Assembly (NCBI GenBank): GCA_029262415.1
Contig: JAJCZL010000051.1
Location: forward strand, 1 to 35,079
Length of the DNA stretch: 35,079 nucleotides
Source: Deltaproteobacteria bacterium
GTDB lineage: Bacteria > Desulfobacterota > Binatia > UBA1149 > JAJCZL01
Direction: 5' to 3'
The notes beneath the pieces were generated by a model. That model saw only the letters and a list, made by a program, of their open reading frames with translations, had not been told where the DNA came from and did no database searches. Of this stretch, positions 1 through 5,313 are shown in pieces; positions within the stretch are counted from its first letter, which is position 1, and every line of letters begins with the position of its first letter. The position numbers were made by a program, and so were the translations under genes.

Positions 1-221
1 AGCGACGTCAGCCCGGTGCAGCCGGTGAGATTGAGACCGCCGCCGACGGTGAGGCCCTCGGGCAGCGACGTCAGCCCGGTGCAGCCGGTGAGATCGAGAC
101 CGCCGCCGACGGTGAGGCCCTCGGGCAGCGACGTCAGCCCGGTGCAGCCGGTGAGATTGAGACCGCCGCCGACGGTGAGGCCCTCGGGCAGCGACGTCAG
201 CCCGGTGCAGCCGGTGAGATA
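1..221. repeat. 63-bp tandem repeats encoding the LRR units
   Basis: Units lie at 1-63, 64-126 and 127-189, with a partial fourth at 190-221. The three full copies differ at a single base in the part visible (T/C in the middle of the unit). 63 bp equals 21 codons, so the repeat keeps the LRR frame. The near-identity implies recent expansion, and the array runs into the window edge. Confidence 0.95.
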
Positions 222-293
222 GAGCGAGCCGCTGAAAACAGGGCCATTTTTCTCGACATAAGCGTTAAACGATACGGCTGTTGTGAACATCAT
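1..293 (-). CDS. Leucine-rich-repeat protein, partial (runs off left edge)
   Basis: The minus strand is open from an ATG at 293 (a second in-frame ATG follows at 290) to the left edge with no stop, so the 3' end is missing. A short unique N-terminus of about 25 residues is followed by 21-residue repeats of the type LTGCTGLTSLPEGLTVGGG, a leucine-rich repeat of the kind seen in phage and bacterial surface or effector proteins. A Shine-Dalgarno AAGGAG lies 6 nt upstream (300-305). The promoter at 315-343 carries a phage-type operator, which makes this the first gene of the leftward (PL-like) early operon. LRR proteins usually bind proteins; the partner and role are unknown. The proline-rich frame on the opposite strand is a shadow of the repeats. 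Confidence 0.8.
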   Translation of the reverse strand, partial: MMFTTAVSFNAYVEKNGPVFSGSLYLTGCTGLTSLPEGLTVGGGLNLTGCTGLTSLPEGLTVGGGLDLTGCTGLTSLPEGLTVGGGLNLTGCTGLTS

Positions 294-314
294 GGGGCTC
301 TCCTTGTTGGAGAG

Positions 315-343
315 AATATATTCAAGCCGCTTGAAGTCGTCAA
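315..343 (-). promoter_or_regulatory. PL-like promoter of the LRR gene, with operator in the spacer
   Basis: Read on the minus strand, TTGACG (338-343) is followed by a 17-nt spacer and TATATT (315-320). The spacer contains the perfect operator palindrome TTCAAG-CGG-CTTGAA (321-335), which ends exactly at the -10 box. The layout mirrors the cro promoter at 759-788, so the same repressor should silence both. Confidence 0.8.
321..335. promoter_or_regulatory. Repressor operator OL1-like
   Basis: Perfect 15-bp palindrome TTCAAG-CCG-CTTGAA on the plus strand. It sits between the -35 and -10 of the leftward promoter. Other members of the set lie at 352-366, 749-763 and 768-782. Confidence 0.8.
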
Positions 344-351
344 GCAAAAAG

Positions 352-372
352 TTCAAGTTTCTTGAATATAAT
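352..372 (+). promoter_or_regulatory. Second OL-like operator abutting a perfect TATAAT
   Basis: The palindrome TTCAAG-TTT-CTTGAA (352-366) is followed at once by TATAAT (367-372), the same operator/-10 geometry as at the two early promoters but pointing rightward. No good -35 hexamer is visible 16-18 nt upstream. It may be only a cooperative operator for PL, or part of a weak or activated rightward promoter whose transcript would run antisense to the repressor gene. Confidence 0.55.
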
Positions 373-391
373 TTGCGCACCGGATTCGCAA

Positions 392-409
392 CCTAGGCTT
401 AAGCCCAGG
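392..409. terminator. Weak hairpin downstream of the repressor gene
   Basis: Imperfect inverted repeat CCTAGGC-TTAA-GCCCAGG, 15 nt beyond the repressor stop on the minus strand. It lacks a U-tract, so a terminator role is only a guess. Confidence 0.25.
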
Positions 410-423
410 AATTAGGACGGAAA

Positions 424-705
424 CTAGGCGGTTTTTTGGTGTATGGTCCGCGCCATTGAATAGGGGAGCCCGGCGGCATCGCCTCTGTATATCCAGTCGA
501 GGGTTATCCTATAGGCGGCACACAGCTTTAGAGCCATATCAAGGGAGGGGCGGCCTTTTGCTCGCTCGTACTGGTTGTACGTGTTCTCTGCTATGCCCGC
601 GTTGCTGCAAAATTCGGTCTGATTAAGGCCCAACGCCTCACGCGTGGCGATGAGCCGGTGGGCTATCGCTGGTACTGAGTTAGGGTCTTTAAAATCGCCT
701 GCCAT
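424..705 (-). CDS. CI-like helix-turn-helix repressor, short form
   Basis: A 93-residue XRE-type protein when started at the ATG at 705. The HTH spans about residues 17-60, with a typical scaffold (REALGLNQTEFCSNAGIAE and then the recognition helix NTYNQYERAKGRPS). There is no C-terminal LexA/S24 peptidase domain, so the usual RecA-driven self-cleavage is not possible for this protein. A TTG at 765 would add 20 residues but would start inside the operator, so the ATG is preferred. It lies divergent from the cro-like gene and is flanked by TTCAAG-N3-CTTGAA operators on both sides, the classic position of a lysogeny repressor. Its own promoter was not convincingly located. Confidence 0.8.
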   Translation of the reverse strand: MAGDFKDPNSVPAIAHRLIATREALGLNQTEFCSNAGIAENTYNQYERAKGRPSLDMALKLCAAYRITLDWIYRGDAAGLPYSMARTIHQKTA

Positions 706-741
706 AGGCAAGACTTTTAGCCGGGTTTCGAAAAATGTCTT

Positions 742-782
742 TTCAAGGTTCAAGTAGCTTGACAAGATTCAAGTAACTTGAA
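742..782. promoter_or_regulatory. OR-like operator region between repressor and cro
   Basis: Contains a half-site TTCAAG (742-747), a near-perfect palindrome TTCAAG-TAG-CTTGAC (749-763) and a perfect one TTCAAG-TAA-CTTGAA (768-782). The centres of the two full sites are 19 bp apart, about two helical turns. The first overlaps the -35 and the second fills the spacer of the rightward promoter, so occupancy would block transcription. Confidence 0.8.
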
Positions 783-788
783 TATATT
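759..788 (+). promoter_or_regulatory. PR-like early rightward promoter
   Basis: Consensus -35 TTGACA (759-764), 18-nt spacer, -10 TATATT (783-788). The predicted transcription start falls at about 795-796, on the first base of the Cro-like ATG, so the message would be leaderless. Confidence 0.8.
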
Positions 789-795
789 AGCGGTC

Positions 796-1026
796 ATGAT
801 TATTCAGCCCGCAAAATTGATAGACGCGCTTGGTGGCAACAGCGCCGTTGCAGATATGCTTGGCGTTGGACCTAGCGCCGTCAGTAATTACCGAAAAACA
901 GGCTTCCCGGCATGGACGCATCGAAGGCTTCTTTCTGAAGCTGCGGCCCGCGAGATTGTGGTTGATGACTCTATGTTCGTTGCGGAAAAACCGCAGGGCA
1001 GGCCTCAAAAAATAGAGGCAGCCTAA
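796..1026 (+). CDS. Cro-like HTH regulator, probably translated from a leaderless mRNA
   Basis: 76 residues from the ATG at 796. Residues about 8-40 form a YdaS/Cro-type helix-turn-helix (LIDALGGNSAVADMLGVGPS, then AVSNYRKTGFPAW). The family includes Cro proteins and YdaS antitoxin-like regulators that act against the lysogeny repressor. The gene is first in the rightward early operon and divergent from the repressor. The -10 box of its promoter ends only 7 nt before the ATG, leaving no room for a ribosome binding site. A longer TTG start at 778 would lie within the operator and upstream of the transcription start, so it is rejected. Confidence 0.8.
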   Translation: MIIQPAKLIDALGGNSAVADMLGVGPSAVSNYRKTGFPAWTHRRLLSEAAAREIVVDDSMFVAEKPQGRPQKIEAA

Positions 1027-1028
1027 CC

Positions 1029-1283
1029 ATGCCCCAATGCTCAGCCCCCAGACATACGCTTCCACAATCGCCGCTGGAAACATCCCTCGGCGTAAACAAT
1101 CCGCAGGCTGAACGCCCATCTCAGCTTGTGCTACGGCCCGCTGCACCCCCTCCCAATCCCAAGAGCAGCGGGCCGGTCTATTTCGCCAACGCGACTGACG
1201 TAACGCCGCCATGGCTGGAGCACGTATCTTTTGCCTGGGCTGTCGGCTGTTGGACGTTTTTACTCTGGGCACTGGTCTCATGA
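1029..1283 (+). CDS. Small proline-rich protein with C-terminal membrane segment
   Basis: 84 residues starting 2 nt after the Cro-like stop. The N-terminal 60 residues are proline-rich and without a recognisable domain. The last 20 residues (VSFAWAVGCWTFLLWALVS) look like one membrane span ending at the C-terminus, as in a tail-anchored protein. A GAGG element lies about 10 nt upstream. Its stop overlaps the next gene (ATGA at 1280). Function unknown. Confidence 0.55.
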   Translation: MPQCSAPRHTLPQSPLETSLGVNNPQAERPSQLVLRPAAPPPNPKSSGPVYFANATDVTPPWLEHVSFAWAVGCWTFLLWALVS

Positions 1284-1786
1284 GCGATAGTATAACGCCA
1301 TTCATCCGTGAGGCGCAAAACAACTTAAGGCCTATAAGAACTTACACAAAAAGCCTTCAGGTTGATGGAATACAATATATAGGCGCCGACCTTTGTGACT
1401 TCATACAAGTTGTTGAGCGTTCGGTGTGTGGGAAAATAGGCCATGGCCAACACAGGGTCATGCTTCAAAACTCAAAATATAACCGGATACGAAAGCGCAT
1501 CGGCGCGGTAACGCCCGAAAAACTTCGGTCGCGCTTGTGGGGTATTCCACTAACTGAGGCCCGCTCTTGGATTTTCTATACGGTTGCTCTGCATCCTGAG
1601 TTTCGGTTGTCGTCCATTAAGACCGGCAAAATATATGGCCGCGACGGCTCTACGGTCCGCACCAGCATAAGGGATGTTCAGTTTCGTGTCCGCGAGTGCA
1701 GAAAAACCCTGCGCGCGATGCGAAGCGTTTCAGATGATCTTGTTGCCGCTGGTTTTGAACCTCTAAATCTACCGGAGGCGCGCTGA
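1280..1786 (+). CDS. DnaA domain-IV-like DNA-binding protein
   Basis: 168 residues from the ATG at 1280, which overlaps the preceding stop by the ATGA pattern. The longer frame starting at 1211 would run 73 nt into the previous gene. Residues about 95-145 resemble the C-terminal DNA-binding domain of DnaA: a helix containing LTEARSWIFYTVAL, then SSIKTGKIYGRDGSTVRTSI, close to the DnaA signature G-R-D-H-T-T-V with G-S in place of H-T. There is no AAA+ ATPase domain. Such stand-alone domains are common in alphaproteobacterial phages and may recognise DnaA-box-like sites for replication or regulation. The exact role is inferred. Confidence 0.6.
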   Translation: MSDSITPFIREAQNNLRPIRTYTKSLQVDGIQYIGADLCDFIQVVERSVCGKIGHGQHRVMLQNSKYNRIRKRIGAVTPEKLRSRLWGIPLTEARSWIFYTVALHPEFRLSSIKTGKIYGRDGSTVRTSIRDVQFRVRECRKTLRAMRSVSDDLVAAGFEPLNLPEAR

Positions 1787-2118
1787 TGCAGCCATCACTA
1801 TTTGACACGCTCACCCCACGCGAGCCCTACAACGGCGAGCCCCCGCATGTCGCCGGTTCTGAAACTTCGCTTGAGGCGGCGGAGTTCATCAAGCCGAACA
1901 AAGTTGCGATGGAGCAAAAAATCCTTCGCTTCATAAAAGAGCGCGGCGAGGAGGGGGCTATTTGTGATGAGATTGAGGCTTCTTTGGGGTTCAAACACCA
2001 GACATGCAGCGCACGGGTTCGGGGACTTTACCTTAGCGGGAAGATAGAAAAAACAAAGCACAAGCGCAGGACGCGCTCTGGGTGCAACGCCGCTGTTTAT
2101 ATCGCGAGGGCTCTATGA
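1786..2118 (+). CDS. Winged-helix-like early protein
   Basis: 110 residues, with the start overlapping the previous stop (TGATG at 1784-1788). After a disordered N-terminal third, residues about 42-90 show a winged-helix pattern: a helix MEQKILRFIKERGEEGAICDE, then IEASLGFKHQTCSARVRGL and a basic wing KIEKTKHKRRTRSG. Proteins of this type occur in phage early regions and are presumed DNA-binding. Its stop overlaps the start of the MT-A70 gene. Function beyond DNA binding is unknown. Confidence 0.6.
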   Translation: MQPSLFDTLTPREPYNGEPPHVAGSETSLEAAEFIKPNKVAMEQKILRFIKERGEEGAICDEIEASLGFKHQTCSARVRGLYLSGKIEKTKHKRRTRSGCNAAVYIARAL

Positions 2119-2711
2119 CCTCAAAATATAAAACCATTCTGATGGACATACCTTGGGCGTTCAAAACATTTAGCGGCAAGAACGCTACGCCGCACCGCAC
2201 CGCCAACGATCATTACGAGACCATGCCCATCCACAAGGTTGCCGGCCTGCCTGTTCCTGAGTTGGCGGATAAATCCTGCGCACTATTTATGTGGACCATA
2301 TCCAGCCACATCGACGCTGCTTACAAGCTTTTTGATCTTTGGGGCTTTGCGCCCAAGAGTCTGGCCTTCGTTTGGGTGAAATCTAAAATAGGCGCCGCAG
2401 AACAGGGCGCGCTATTTCTCGACGACGCATACGACGATCAACACCCCATCAGCATGGGCTACTGGACCCGCCAGCAAACAGAGATTTGCCTTGTTGCAAC
2501 CCGAGGCAAGCCCAAGGTCAACGACCACGGCGTGCGCCAGCTCATAATTGCTCCGCGCCGGGAACACTCTCGCAAGCCCGATGAGCAATATAACCGCATC
2601 GAACGATTGGTAGACGGTCCCTATCTCGAAATGTTTGCCCGCCAGCGCCGCATTGGCTGGGATCAATGGGGCAATGAAGTCGATAAGTTTAGCGAGGTCA
2701 ACGCCGCATGA
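2115..2711 (+). CDS. MT-A70 family N6-adenine DNA methyltransferase
   Basis: 198 residues from the ATG at 2115 (ATGA overlap with the upstream stop). The catalytic motif near the N-terminus reads DIPW (residues 11-14) instead of the usual DPPW, followed by AFKTFS. Other family features are CALFMWTISSHIDAAYKL, a WVKSK strand, WTRQQTEICLVATRGKP and EHSRKPDEQY near the C-terminus. MT-A70 enzymes transfer a methyl group from S-adenosylmethionine to adenine N6; in phages this protects DNA from restriction or tunes expression. The second position of DPPW is not directly catalytic, so activity is plausible. It is followed three genes later by a cytosine methyltransferase. Confidence 0.85.
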   Translation: MTSKYKTILMDIPWAFKTFSGKNATPHRTANDHYETMPIHKVAGLPVPELADKSCALFMWTISSHIDAAYKLFDLWGFAPKSLAFVWVKSKIGAAEQGALFLDDAYDDQHPISMGYWTRQQTEICLVATRGKPKVNDHGVRQLIIAPRREHSRKPDEQYNRIERLVDGPYLEMFARQRRIGWDQWGNEVDKFSEVNAA

Positions 2712-2956
2712 CCATTGTTATCCACGAGAGTTTAGGCTCTTCGATTTTAAAGGATTTTGGAACGATCGGCGCCTTGGTTAGTGGGGTGCTGCTCAATAAT
2801 TGGTTGGTTGGAGGTTCTGTTTTCCTAAACGGCGTTCTTGTTTTGCTGTTGTTTCTTTTCATTGCGGCAAAGGCAAGTGGCAAAGAGATCGCGACAAATA
2901 GATCGGACGCACTCAATCTGGTTGATCGGGCTTTCCCAAAGGAAAAGAATCCATGA
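2708..2956 (+). CDS. Small membrane protein
   Basis: 82 residues, ATGA-coupled to the methyltransferase upstream. One or two hydrophobic segments lie between about residues 18 and 55 (GTIGALVSGVLL and VFLNGVLVLLLFLFIAAKA), followed by a charged C-terminal tail. No domain is recognised. The membrane segment and position in the early operon are all that can be stated; superinfection exclusion is one possible role but nothing here shows it. Confidence 0.5.
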   Translation: MTIVIHESLGSSILKDFGTIGALVSGVLLNNWLVGGSVFLNGVLVLLLFLFIAAKASGKEIATNRSDALNLVDRAFPKEKNP

Positions 2957-3063
2957 CCTCCCCCAGTTACTGGCCGCGACGCCGCCTCTGGAATCATTCA
3001 TCAACCCATAAGTTGGCGAACGCGAACTCGCGGTCAGTATTCACTTGCGTGGTGCGTAAATGA
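2953..3063 (+). CDS. 36-residue basic microprotein, translationally coupled
   Basis: A short frame beginning MTSPSYWPRRRLWNH and ending CVVRK. It starts in an ATGA overlap with the upstream stop (2953-2956) and ends in another ATGA overlap with the start of the C5-methyltransferase (3060-3063). It fills an otherwise empty 103-nt gap, which is strong positional evidence in an operon where nearly every junction is of this type. The peptide is basic and aromatic-rich. It may act mainly to couple translation into the methyltransferase. Confidence 0.5.
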   Translation: MTSPSYWPRRRLWNHSSTHKLANANSRSVFTCVVRK

Positions 3064-4010
3064 GAGTGCTTGATCTGTTTTCCGGCATTGGCGGCTTTTC
3101 TTTGGGCTTGGAGCGGGCCGGGATGGAAACGATTGCCTTCTGTGAAATAGACCCATTCTGCCAGGCCGTATTGAGAAAACACTGGCCGGAAGTTCCTATT
3201 CACGACGACGTGCGAGAGCTTGATGGAAAAAAATTCAACCCTGACATTATTTGCGGAGGATATCCTTGCCAGCCATTCAGTCTGGCCGGGGACAGACGAG
3301 GCTCGGAGGATGAGCGTCACCTCTGGCCTGAAATGTTCCGTCTTGTCAAAGAGTGTCGGCCCGCTTGGGTTGTTGGTGAAAATGTTGCTGGGCACATCAC
3401 GATGGGGCTCGACGAAGTGCTTTCTGACTTGGAAAGCGAAGGCTACTCCGTACAAACGTTTATTGTTCCAGCTTGTGCCGTCGATGCCCACCATCGACGA
3501 GACCGGCTCTGGATTGTGGCCAACGCCGACAGTGGGCGGGGGCGGTCAGACGTTGCCGGAAGGGACAACGCCAACAGGGCAAACCCCAGACGGCCGCAAG
3601 CAAACGGTTTGCTTGGAGAGATACGCGATGAATGTGCATCGCGGGTTGTGGCCGACACCAATACAGAGCGATGCGGAAAAGCGCGGCGTTCCGAAAGTGG
3701 GTGCCGGCCTCGCGGGTGCAGTTCATCTGTTTCCTACTCCGACGAAAGCAATGCACAAGGGATCGTCCGCCGGCGCTATGACCCGAAAAACGGGCAAGTC
3801 GCGGCTGAAAGATCGTCTCGATTATGCGACGGAGCAAGGGCAAATTCAGAATGGGCGCCTGAACCCATGGTGGGTCGAGTGGCTCATGGGGTTTCCCGCA
3901 GGGTGGACCGACTTAAGTCCCTCGGAAATGCCGTTGTCCCGCAAGTCGTCGAAGAAATCGGCAGAGCAATAATGCAAGTCAGTTGCGCTCCGGCGCCAGG
4001 GGAGGGGTGA
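3060..4010 (+). CDS. C5-cytosine DNA methyltransferase
   Basis: 316 residues. Motif I is DLFSGIGGFSLGLERAG (residues 5-21), motif IV GGYPCQPFS with catalytic Cys70, motif VI ENV (107-109), motif VIII RRDRLWIVAN (146-155) and motifs IX/X in RVDRLKSLGNAVVPQVVEEI near residues 280-300. All catalytic elements are present, so it should methylate cytosine C5 using S-adenosylmethionine. The region between motifs VIII and IX (about 155-265) is the target-recognition part and reads VADTNTERCGKARRS, as in phage-borne relatives. The start overlaps the upstream 36-residue gene and the stop overlaps the DUF1376 gene. A second frame inside it (3223-3972) also carries family-like motifs. No cognate nuclease is nearby, so it is probably a solitary anti-restriction enzyme. 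Confidence 0.9.
   Translation: MRVLDLFSGIGGFSLGLERAGMETIAFCEIDPFCQAVLRKHWPEVPIHDDVRELDGKKFNPDIICGGYPCQPFSLAGDRRGSEDERHLWPEMFRLVKECRPAWVVGENVAGHITMGLDEVLSDLESEGYSVQTFIVPACAVDAHHRRDRLWIVANADSGRGRSDVAGRDNANRANPRRPQANGLLGEIRDECASRVVADTNTERCGKARRSESGCRPRGCSSSVSYSDESNAQGIVRRRYDPKNGQVAAERSSRLCDGARANSEWAPEPMVGRVAHGVSRRVDRLKSLGNAVVPQVVEEIGRAIMQVSCAPAPGEG
3223..3972 (+). CDS. Possible second protein in the +1 frame of the methyltransferase gene
   Basis: An open frame of 249 residues lies entirely inside the C5-methyltransferase gene. It is not featureless: it has GLWPTPT, GLWPTPI and LFPTPT repeats and ends with LNPWWVEWLMGFPAGWTD followed by a Ser/Lys-rich tail. From memory, WPTP repeats and a WVEWLMGFP block are recurrent in phage proteins annotated as DNA methylases or hypothetical proteins. 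The block overlays VGRVAHGVS of the main frame. A GAGAG lies 5 nt upstream of the ATG and a run of seven A follows it. It could be a true overlapping gene, the product of a frameshift, or an artefact of conserved DNA. Translation is unproven. Confidence 0.35.
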   Translation: MEKNSTLTLFAEDILASHSVWPGTDEARRMSVTSGLKCSVLSKSVGPLGLLVKMLLGTSRWGSTKCFLTWKAKATPYKRLLFQLVPSMPTIDETGSGLWPTPTVGGGGQTLPEGTTPTGQTPDGRKQTVCLERYAMNVHRGLWPTPIQSDAEKRGVPKVGAGLAGAVHLFPTPTKAMHKGSSAGAMTRKTGKSRLKDRLDYATEQGQIQNGRLNPWWVEWLMGFPAGWTDLSPSEMPLSRKSSKKSAEQ

Positions 4011-4930
4011 TGGCTGACGCCCGCCAATGGATGCCGCTTCACATCGGCAGTTATCTCAAAAACACGCAACGGCTCACGACTGAGCAGCACGGGGCATACT
4101 TGCTGTTGATAATGGATTATTGGAACGCCCAAGAACCGCTTCCTGATGACGACGACGCATTAGCCGCTATTACGCGCATGAGCGTCGAGGGCTGGAAAAA
4201 GGCGCGCCCTGCTATTGAGAGGTTCTTCAAAGTTTCCGCCTCTCAGTGGCGCCATGAGCGCATAGAGGCCGAAATGAAGGCCGCCAAGAAAAACGTGGCC
4301 GACAAGGCGGACAGGATGCGCCGCGCACGCGAAGCAAAAAAGGCGAAGGCAAACTCTATAACAGCGTCTATAAAAGGCTCTATCATAGGGCCTGTCATAG
4401 ACCTTGCCACAGGCTCTATTATAGAGCCTGAAACAGGCCCTATTACAGGCTCTTCCACAGCTCTACCTCTACCTTCACCTTTACCTAACCTAAAGGTTAC
4501 CAAGAACCCAAGTAAGAGCGCGTCTGACGACGCGGTTTTGTTTGATGCTTTTTGGTTGAGTTACCCACATCCAAACAATCGCGGATCGAAGGCCAAGGCT
4601 CGTGAAAGATTTTTCAAGCTTTCCAAGCCAGATCGCGCCGCTGTTTTCGAAAGCCTCGGACCCTACGCCGATTATTGCGACGCGGCGAAGGATTGGTATT
4701 CACCGAAAATGGCCGAAGGATATTTAAACCCCGCCAAGAAAATTTGGGAGAACACGCCAGATGCGAAATCAGAACGCGCTCGCCAAGACCGACGTAACGG
4801 TGACACCGCCCGAAAGGTGGACAGCCTACGGGACTTGCACAATCAGGCGAAGGACTTTGATCGAGCAGGGACAGGGCCGGTATTTGATCGCGACGGGGAG
4901 CCGCCAAGACGCGCAATCGGCGCTAAATGA
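4010..4930 (+). CDS. DUF1376 (YdaU-like) phage replication protein
   Basis: 306 residues from the ATG at 4010, which overlaps the methyltransferase stop and has GGGGAGGGG just upstream. Residues 1-95 are a clear DUF1376 domain (WMPLHIGSYLKNTQRLTTEQ, then HGAYLLLIMDYWNAQEPLP). A basic stretch follows (about 90-115), then a low-complexity linker with GSII/GPVI/GPIT repeats (about 120-155). The C-terminal part (FDAFWLSYPHPNNRGSKAKA) resembles the C-terminal segment found in phage O-like initiators. DUF1376 proteins occur in the replication slot of temperate phages. The repeated linker DNA could hold the origin, as in lambda O, which is an inference. Confidence 0.75.
   Translation: MADARQWMPLHIGSYLKNTQRLTTEQHGAYLLLIMDYWNAQEPLPDDDDALAAITRMSVEGWKKARPAIERFFKVSASQWRHERIEAEMKAAKKNVADKADRMRRAREAKKAKANSITASIKGSIIGPVIDLATGSIIEPETGPITGSSTALPLPSPLPNLKVTKNPSKSASDDAVLFDAFWLSYPHPNNRGSKAKARERFFKLSKPDRAAVFESLGPYADYCDAAKDWYSPKMAEGYLNPAKKIWENTPDAKSERARQDRRNGDTARKVDSLRDLHNQAKDFDRAGTGPVFDRDGEPPRRAIGAK
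4352..4490. repeat. Iteron-like repeats inside the replication gene (candidate origin)
   Basis: The linker-coding stretch holds several imperfect direct and inverted copies of GGCTCTAT / ATAGAGCC and the related GGGCCTG/CAGGCCC, including a near-palindrome centred at about 4420. Next to it (about 4460-4488) is a pyrimidine-rich run of hexamers CTACCT-CTACCT-TCACCT-TTACCT. Phage origins often lie in the initiator gene between its two domains. No DnaA box was identified. Confidence 0.35.
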
Positions 4931-5297
4931 GCTGCGCAATTGGATGGCGCCGGCGAGCATGGAGGCCCTTGTCGTCGCGCTGAGCGAGCTTTACCTGACG
5001 ACTGCGCGCGCCAAGGAGGTTGATGACGATTTGAAGGCCGTAGTCGCGCTCTATTCGCGAAAGCTGCGTGACTATCCGGGCGACATAGCCTGCGACGTTG
5101 TTGAGAAATACGCAGGAAAGTTTTTTCCCGCATTCGCCGATTTGCGCGACGCAATCATTTCCGACAGCCGTTTTGTAGAACGCCGCGCTCGCCTGATTGC
5201 GCTGGAGGAATACATTAAAACCGGCGGCGAGCCCCAACGCCAGCGCATCACCCGTGAGCAAGCCGACTCAATCGCTGCTAAGTACGCCGCTGCTTAG
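4761..5297 (+). CDS. Hypothetical early protein, possible replication accessory
   Basis: 178 residues if started at the ATG at 4761, which overlaps the DUF1376 gene by 170 nt; in-frame TTG codons at 4857 and 4884 and the ATG at 4944 are alternatives. The conserved-looking core is AQSALNELRNWMAPAS, then ALSELYLTTARAKEVDDDLK, DYPGDIACDVVEKYAGKFFP and AFADLRDAI. Because the likely core begins upstream of 4944, a start earlier than that is favoured. It resembles small phage proteins encoded just after replication initiators. A helicase-loader role is conceivable from position only. Confidence 0.55.
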   Translation: MRNQNALAKTDVTVTPPERWTAYGTCTIRRRTLIEQGQGRYLIATGSRQDAQSALNELRNWMAPASMEALVVALSELYLTTARAKEVDDDLKAVVALYSRKLRDYPGDIACDVVEKYAGKFFPAFADLRDAIISDSRFVERRARLIALEEYIKTGGEPQRQRITREQADSIAAKYAAA

Positions 5298-5313
5298 GAG
5301 GGGGGGGAATAGC

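Noticed and set aside
1-221. CRISPR array
   Set aside because: The units are contiguous with no spacers and encode LRRs in frame.
16-222. Plus-strand proline-rich repeat frame (VRPSGSDVSPVQPVR type)
   Set aside because: It is the complement of the LRR repeats, has no ribosome binding site, and only exists because the 63-bp repeat keeps all frames open.
787-1323. 178-residue minus-strand frame opposite cro and the next gene
   Set aside because: Low-complexity arginine-rich shadow of two better-supported plus-strand genes, without promoter or ribosome binding site.
3225-3234. A-AAA-AAA as a -1 frameshift site joining the methyltransferase to the second frame
   Set aside because: The second frame is +1 relative to the methyltransferase, so a -1 slip leads to the wrong frame; only an independent start or a +1 slip could work.
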